Source of the DNA: an uncultured Streptococcus sp.
GTDB taxonomy: Bacteria; Bacillota; Bacilli; Lactobacillales; Streptococcaceae
Assembly: GCA_900755085.1 (NCBI GenBank)
Contig: CAAEFF010000087.1
Coordinates: forward strand, 1-6,050
DNA: 6,050 nucleotides
Direction: 5' to 3'
Made by a program: the position numbers and the translations under genes. The notes below the pieces were generated by a model that saw only the letters and a list, made by a program, of their open reading frames with translations, was not told where the DNA came from and did not search any database. Position 1 is the first letter of the stretch. The number at the start of each line of letters is the position of its first letter. Positions 4,914 through 6,050 of the stretch are shown here, in pieces.

Positions 4914-5483
4914 ATGGAAAATTTATATGTGAAGTTAGCGGCTTATCGTGAAGTGGAGACAGAGCGTTTGCACTTGCGTCCGGTCACTCTTGAAGATGCA
5001 CCGGCTATGTTTGAGTACGCTTCTGATGAAGCTGTTACGCGCTACACTTTTCCAACCAATAAAAGTCTAGAAGAGACGCGTAATAATATTGCCCTCTTTT
5101 ACCTAGCGAGCCCACTTGGAAGATGGGGGATCGAGCTCAAAGAAAATGGAAAATTTATTGGGACGATTGATTTACTGGATTTGGATCTTTGTCTGAAAAA
5201 GGGGAGTATCGGCTATGTTCTGAATAAAGACTATTGGAACCAAGGTCTTGCGACAGAGGCTACCAAGGCAGTCATTGCCCTGGCTTTTGAACAGTTAGGG
5301 ATGAACAAGCTCATCGCCGTTCATGACAAGGACAACCCAGCTTCTGGACGGGTGATGGCCAAAGCAGGGATGAAATTTTCTCACGAAGAGCCCTATGCGA
5401 TGCTAGACCTGCATGAAGAAGGGCGAATGGTGACGAGAATTCATTATGTCCTCACGAAGGAAGAATATTTGACAGAAAAATGA
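4914..5483 (+). CDS. GNAT-family N-acetyltransferase (RimJ/RimL-like, Acetyltransf_3 type)
   Basis: This gene encodes 189 residues, a normal length for this family. These enzymes move an acetyl group from acetyl-CoA to an amine: ribosomal protein N-termini in RimJ/RimL, small amines or drugs in others. The substrate here cannot be told. Visible features: the N-terminal ETERLHLRPVTLEDAPAMFEY (15-35) typical of the RimJ/RimL group, strand WGIELKENGKFIGTIDLLDL (71-90), then GSIGYVLNKDYWNQGLATEA (97-116), where NQGLAT is the Q/R-x-x-G-x-A/G acetyl-CoA pyrophosphate loop, and NPASGRVMAKAGM (141-153), the conserved Asn and C-terminal cofactor motif. AAGGAG at 4902-4907 lies 6 nt before ATG. The gene stands alone between repeat copy B and a tRNA gene, with its own promoter and no terminator of its own that I can see before the tRNA promoter. 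Confidence 0.93.
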   Translation: MENLYVKLAAYREVETERLHLRPVTLEDAPAMFEYASDEAVTRYTFPTNKSLEETRNNIALFYLASPLGRWGIELKENGKFIGTIDLLDLDLCLKKGSIGYVLNKDYWNQGLATEATKAVIALAFEQLGMNKLIAVHDKDNPASGRVMAKAGMKFSHEEPYAMLDLHEEGRMVTRIHYVLTKEEYLTEK

Positions 5484-5492
5484 GTCAGGATA

Positions 5493-5522
5493 TTGACAAA
5501 AGGCCTATCTCCATGATATAGT
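5493..5522 (+). promoter_or_regulatory. Strong promoter of tRNA-Thr
   Basis: A perfect -35 TTGACA (5493-5498), an 18-nt spacer and -10 TATAGT (5517-5522) with an upstream TG-A extension. Predicted start is about 5529, only about 5 nt before the mature tRNA. The near-consensus match is typical of stable RNA genes. Confidence 0.88.
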
Positions 5523-5533
5523 AGATAGGTACT

Positions 5534-5606
5534 GCTGGTTTAGCTCAGTCGGTAGAGCGCATCCATGGTAAGGATGAGGTCGCCGGTTCAATCCCGGCAA
5601 CTAGCA
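5534..5606 (+). tRNA. tRNA-Thr, anticodon GGT
   Basis: A 73-nt cloverleaf. The acceptor stem GCTGGTT / AACTAGC has 7 pairs with one G-U; then come the D arm GCTC...GAGC, anticodon stem CATCC / GGATG with loop ATGGTAA (5565-5571), anticodon GGT at 5567-5569, variable AGGTC, and T arm GCCGG / CCGGC with loop TTCAATC. It ends in discriminator A. CCA is not encoded and must be added after transcription. It reads the ACC codon (and ACU by wobble). It is a single tRNA unit with its own promoter and terminator. Confidence 0.96.
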
Positions 5607-5616
5607 TAGAAGAAGA

Positions 5617-5647
5617 GAAGCTTAGAGAGATCTAGGCTTCTTTTTCT
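5617..5647 (+). terminator. Intrinsic terminator of tRNA-Thr
   Basis: Arms 5617-5626 and 5631-5640 (GAAGCTTAGA / TCTAGGCTTC) pair over 10 bp with one G-U around a GAGA loop, followed by TTTTTC at 5641-5646. It is 10 nt after the tRNA 3' end. Confidence 0.93.
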
Positions 5648-5950
5648 TGTCTTTAAATGTTCAAAAAACTTAATGGCTACTTTAAACGTCTTTATAGGCT
5701 ATCGAATTAAGGGTTAGTTAATAGGTTTTAAATTTGCTATATCAGAACCAATTCCCATACCGTATTTATCAAATTTTTTGGAAACAGTACAATGATACAA
5801 TTCCTATTTTAATTTACCCGAAGTTAGTCTTGAAAATATTATAACTTTTATTTTAAGGAATGAAAGTCATATGGATGTTAATCTTATTAAGATCAGTTAT
5901 TTATTGGAATAAGAAACCTATATTATCAGATTGGAGAAAAGCTCCTCTTA
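5648..5950. other. AT-rich intergenic region downstream of tRNA-Thr
   Basis: There is no intact gene here. Besides the possible minus-strand remnant, I see a 13-codon + strand frame (ATG at 5871, AAGGA 11 nt upstream) and a small palindrome ATCTTATTAAGAT near 5881-5893. I found no direct copy of the tRNA 3' end that would mark an attachment site within the window. Confidence 0.5.
5714..5869 (-). pseudogene. Possible decayed 3' end of an unidentified gene
   Basis: On the minus strand a frame runs from TGA at 5867-5869 to TAA at 5714-5716, interrupted by one TAG at 5804-5806. The last 29 codons read like genuine protein (ELYHCTVSKKFDKYGMG then IGSDIANLKPIN), and the 20 codons before the TAG (LSFLKIKVIIFSRLTSGKLK) are consistent with a continuation. 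There is no start codon or ribosome binding site for it. I do not recognise the family. The surroundings are more AT-rich than the genes, as expected for a remnant of acquired DNA beside a tRNA gene. It could also be chance. Confidence 0.3.
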
Positions 5951-6050
5951 AAAACTTTCCTTAGGTGAGTACGGACGTCAGCGAACTTCGAAGAAGTTCC
6001 ATGACTAATTATTGAGCCTAAGGTCTCAATAATTCCGAGTGCCTGAAACA
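5951..6050 (+). repeat. Dispersed structured repeat, copy C (cut by the window end)
   Basis: From ACTTTCCTTAGGTGAG (5954-5969) onward it is nearly identical to copy B up to the window edge: ACGGACGTCAGC, H1 GAACTTC/GAAGTTC, CCATGAC, H2 (6007-6016 with 6025-6034, loop CCTAAGGT) and CCGAGTGCCTGAAAC, the left arm of H3. The outer terminal repeat left of ACTTTCC does not match A or B well, so the 5' end is diverged or lost. The H1 loop is GAA where copy B has TTC, and one H2 pair is swapped relative to B. Confidence 0.88.

Noticed and set aside
5871..5912. Plus-strand 13-codon frame (MDVNLIKISYLLE) with AAGGA upstream
   Set aside because: The spacing to the start is long (11 nt), there is no clear promoter and it lacks features of a pheromone or leader peptide.

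Overview
The window is a low-GC Gram-positive chromosome segment that reads as Streptococcus, most likely a viridans species of the mitis/sanguinis type. The evidence is the close residue-level resemblance (from memory, no search run) of the L1, UMP kinase, RRF, CvfB, YozE-family and PhoH products to streptococcal proteins, the strong AGGAGG-type ribosome binding sites, and the repeated extended -10 (TGnTATAAT-like) promoters. All recognised genes lie on the + strand. The species cannot be fixed from the sequence alone.

Layout: 1-442 is the 3' part of rplA (ribosomal protein L1), closed by a UUCG-loop terminator. 443-865 is intergenic and holds an inverted copy (A) of a roughly 160-bp structured repeat, a second hairpin and an extended -10 promoter. 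866-2174 is pyrH-frr (UMP kinase, ribosome recycling factor), 19 nt apart and followed by a GU-rich hairpin terminator. 2274-3354 is cvfB and a YozE/UPF0346 gene 10 nt apart, ending in a terminator. The promoter of phoH (3434-4432, TTG start) sits within and just after that terminator. 4433-4913 holds a hairpin, repeat copy B and AT-rich DNA. 4914-5483 is a single GNAT acetyltransferase gene with its own promoter. 5534-5606 is tRNA-Thr(GGT) with a consensus -35, an extended -10 and a strong terminator. From about 5648 the DNA is AT-rich and holds only a decayed minus-strand coding remnant before repeat copy C runs off the window end.

Functionally, the left two thirds is an RNA/translation neighbourhood: L1, nucleotide supply (UMP to UDP), RRF, an S1-domain RNA-binding regulator, and a PhoH-type ATPase with a KH-like N-terminus. 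The right third is a more plastic region with a GNAT gene, a tRNA, a gene remnant and two repeat copies.

The most interesting signal is the dispersed repeat. It has three intergenic copies in 6 kb, inverted ends flanked by TA, three internal hairpins, compensatory base changes in one stem and a hairpin loop that is reverse-complemented between copies. It looks like a non-autonomous mobile element (MITE-like) under selection for folding. I do not recognise it as BOX or RUP from memory.
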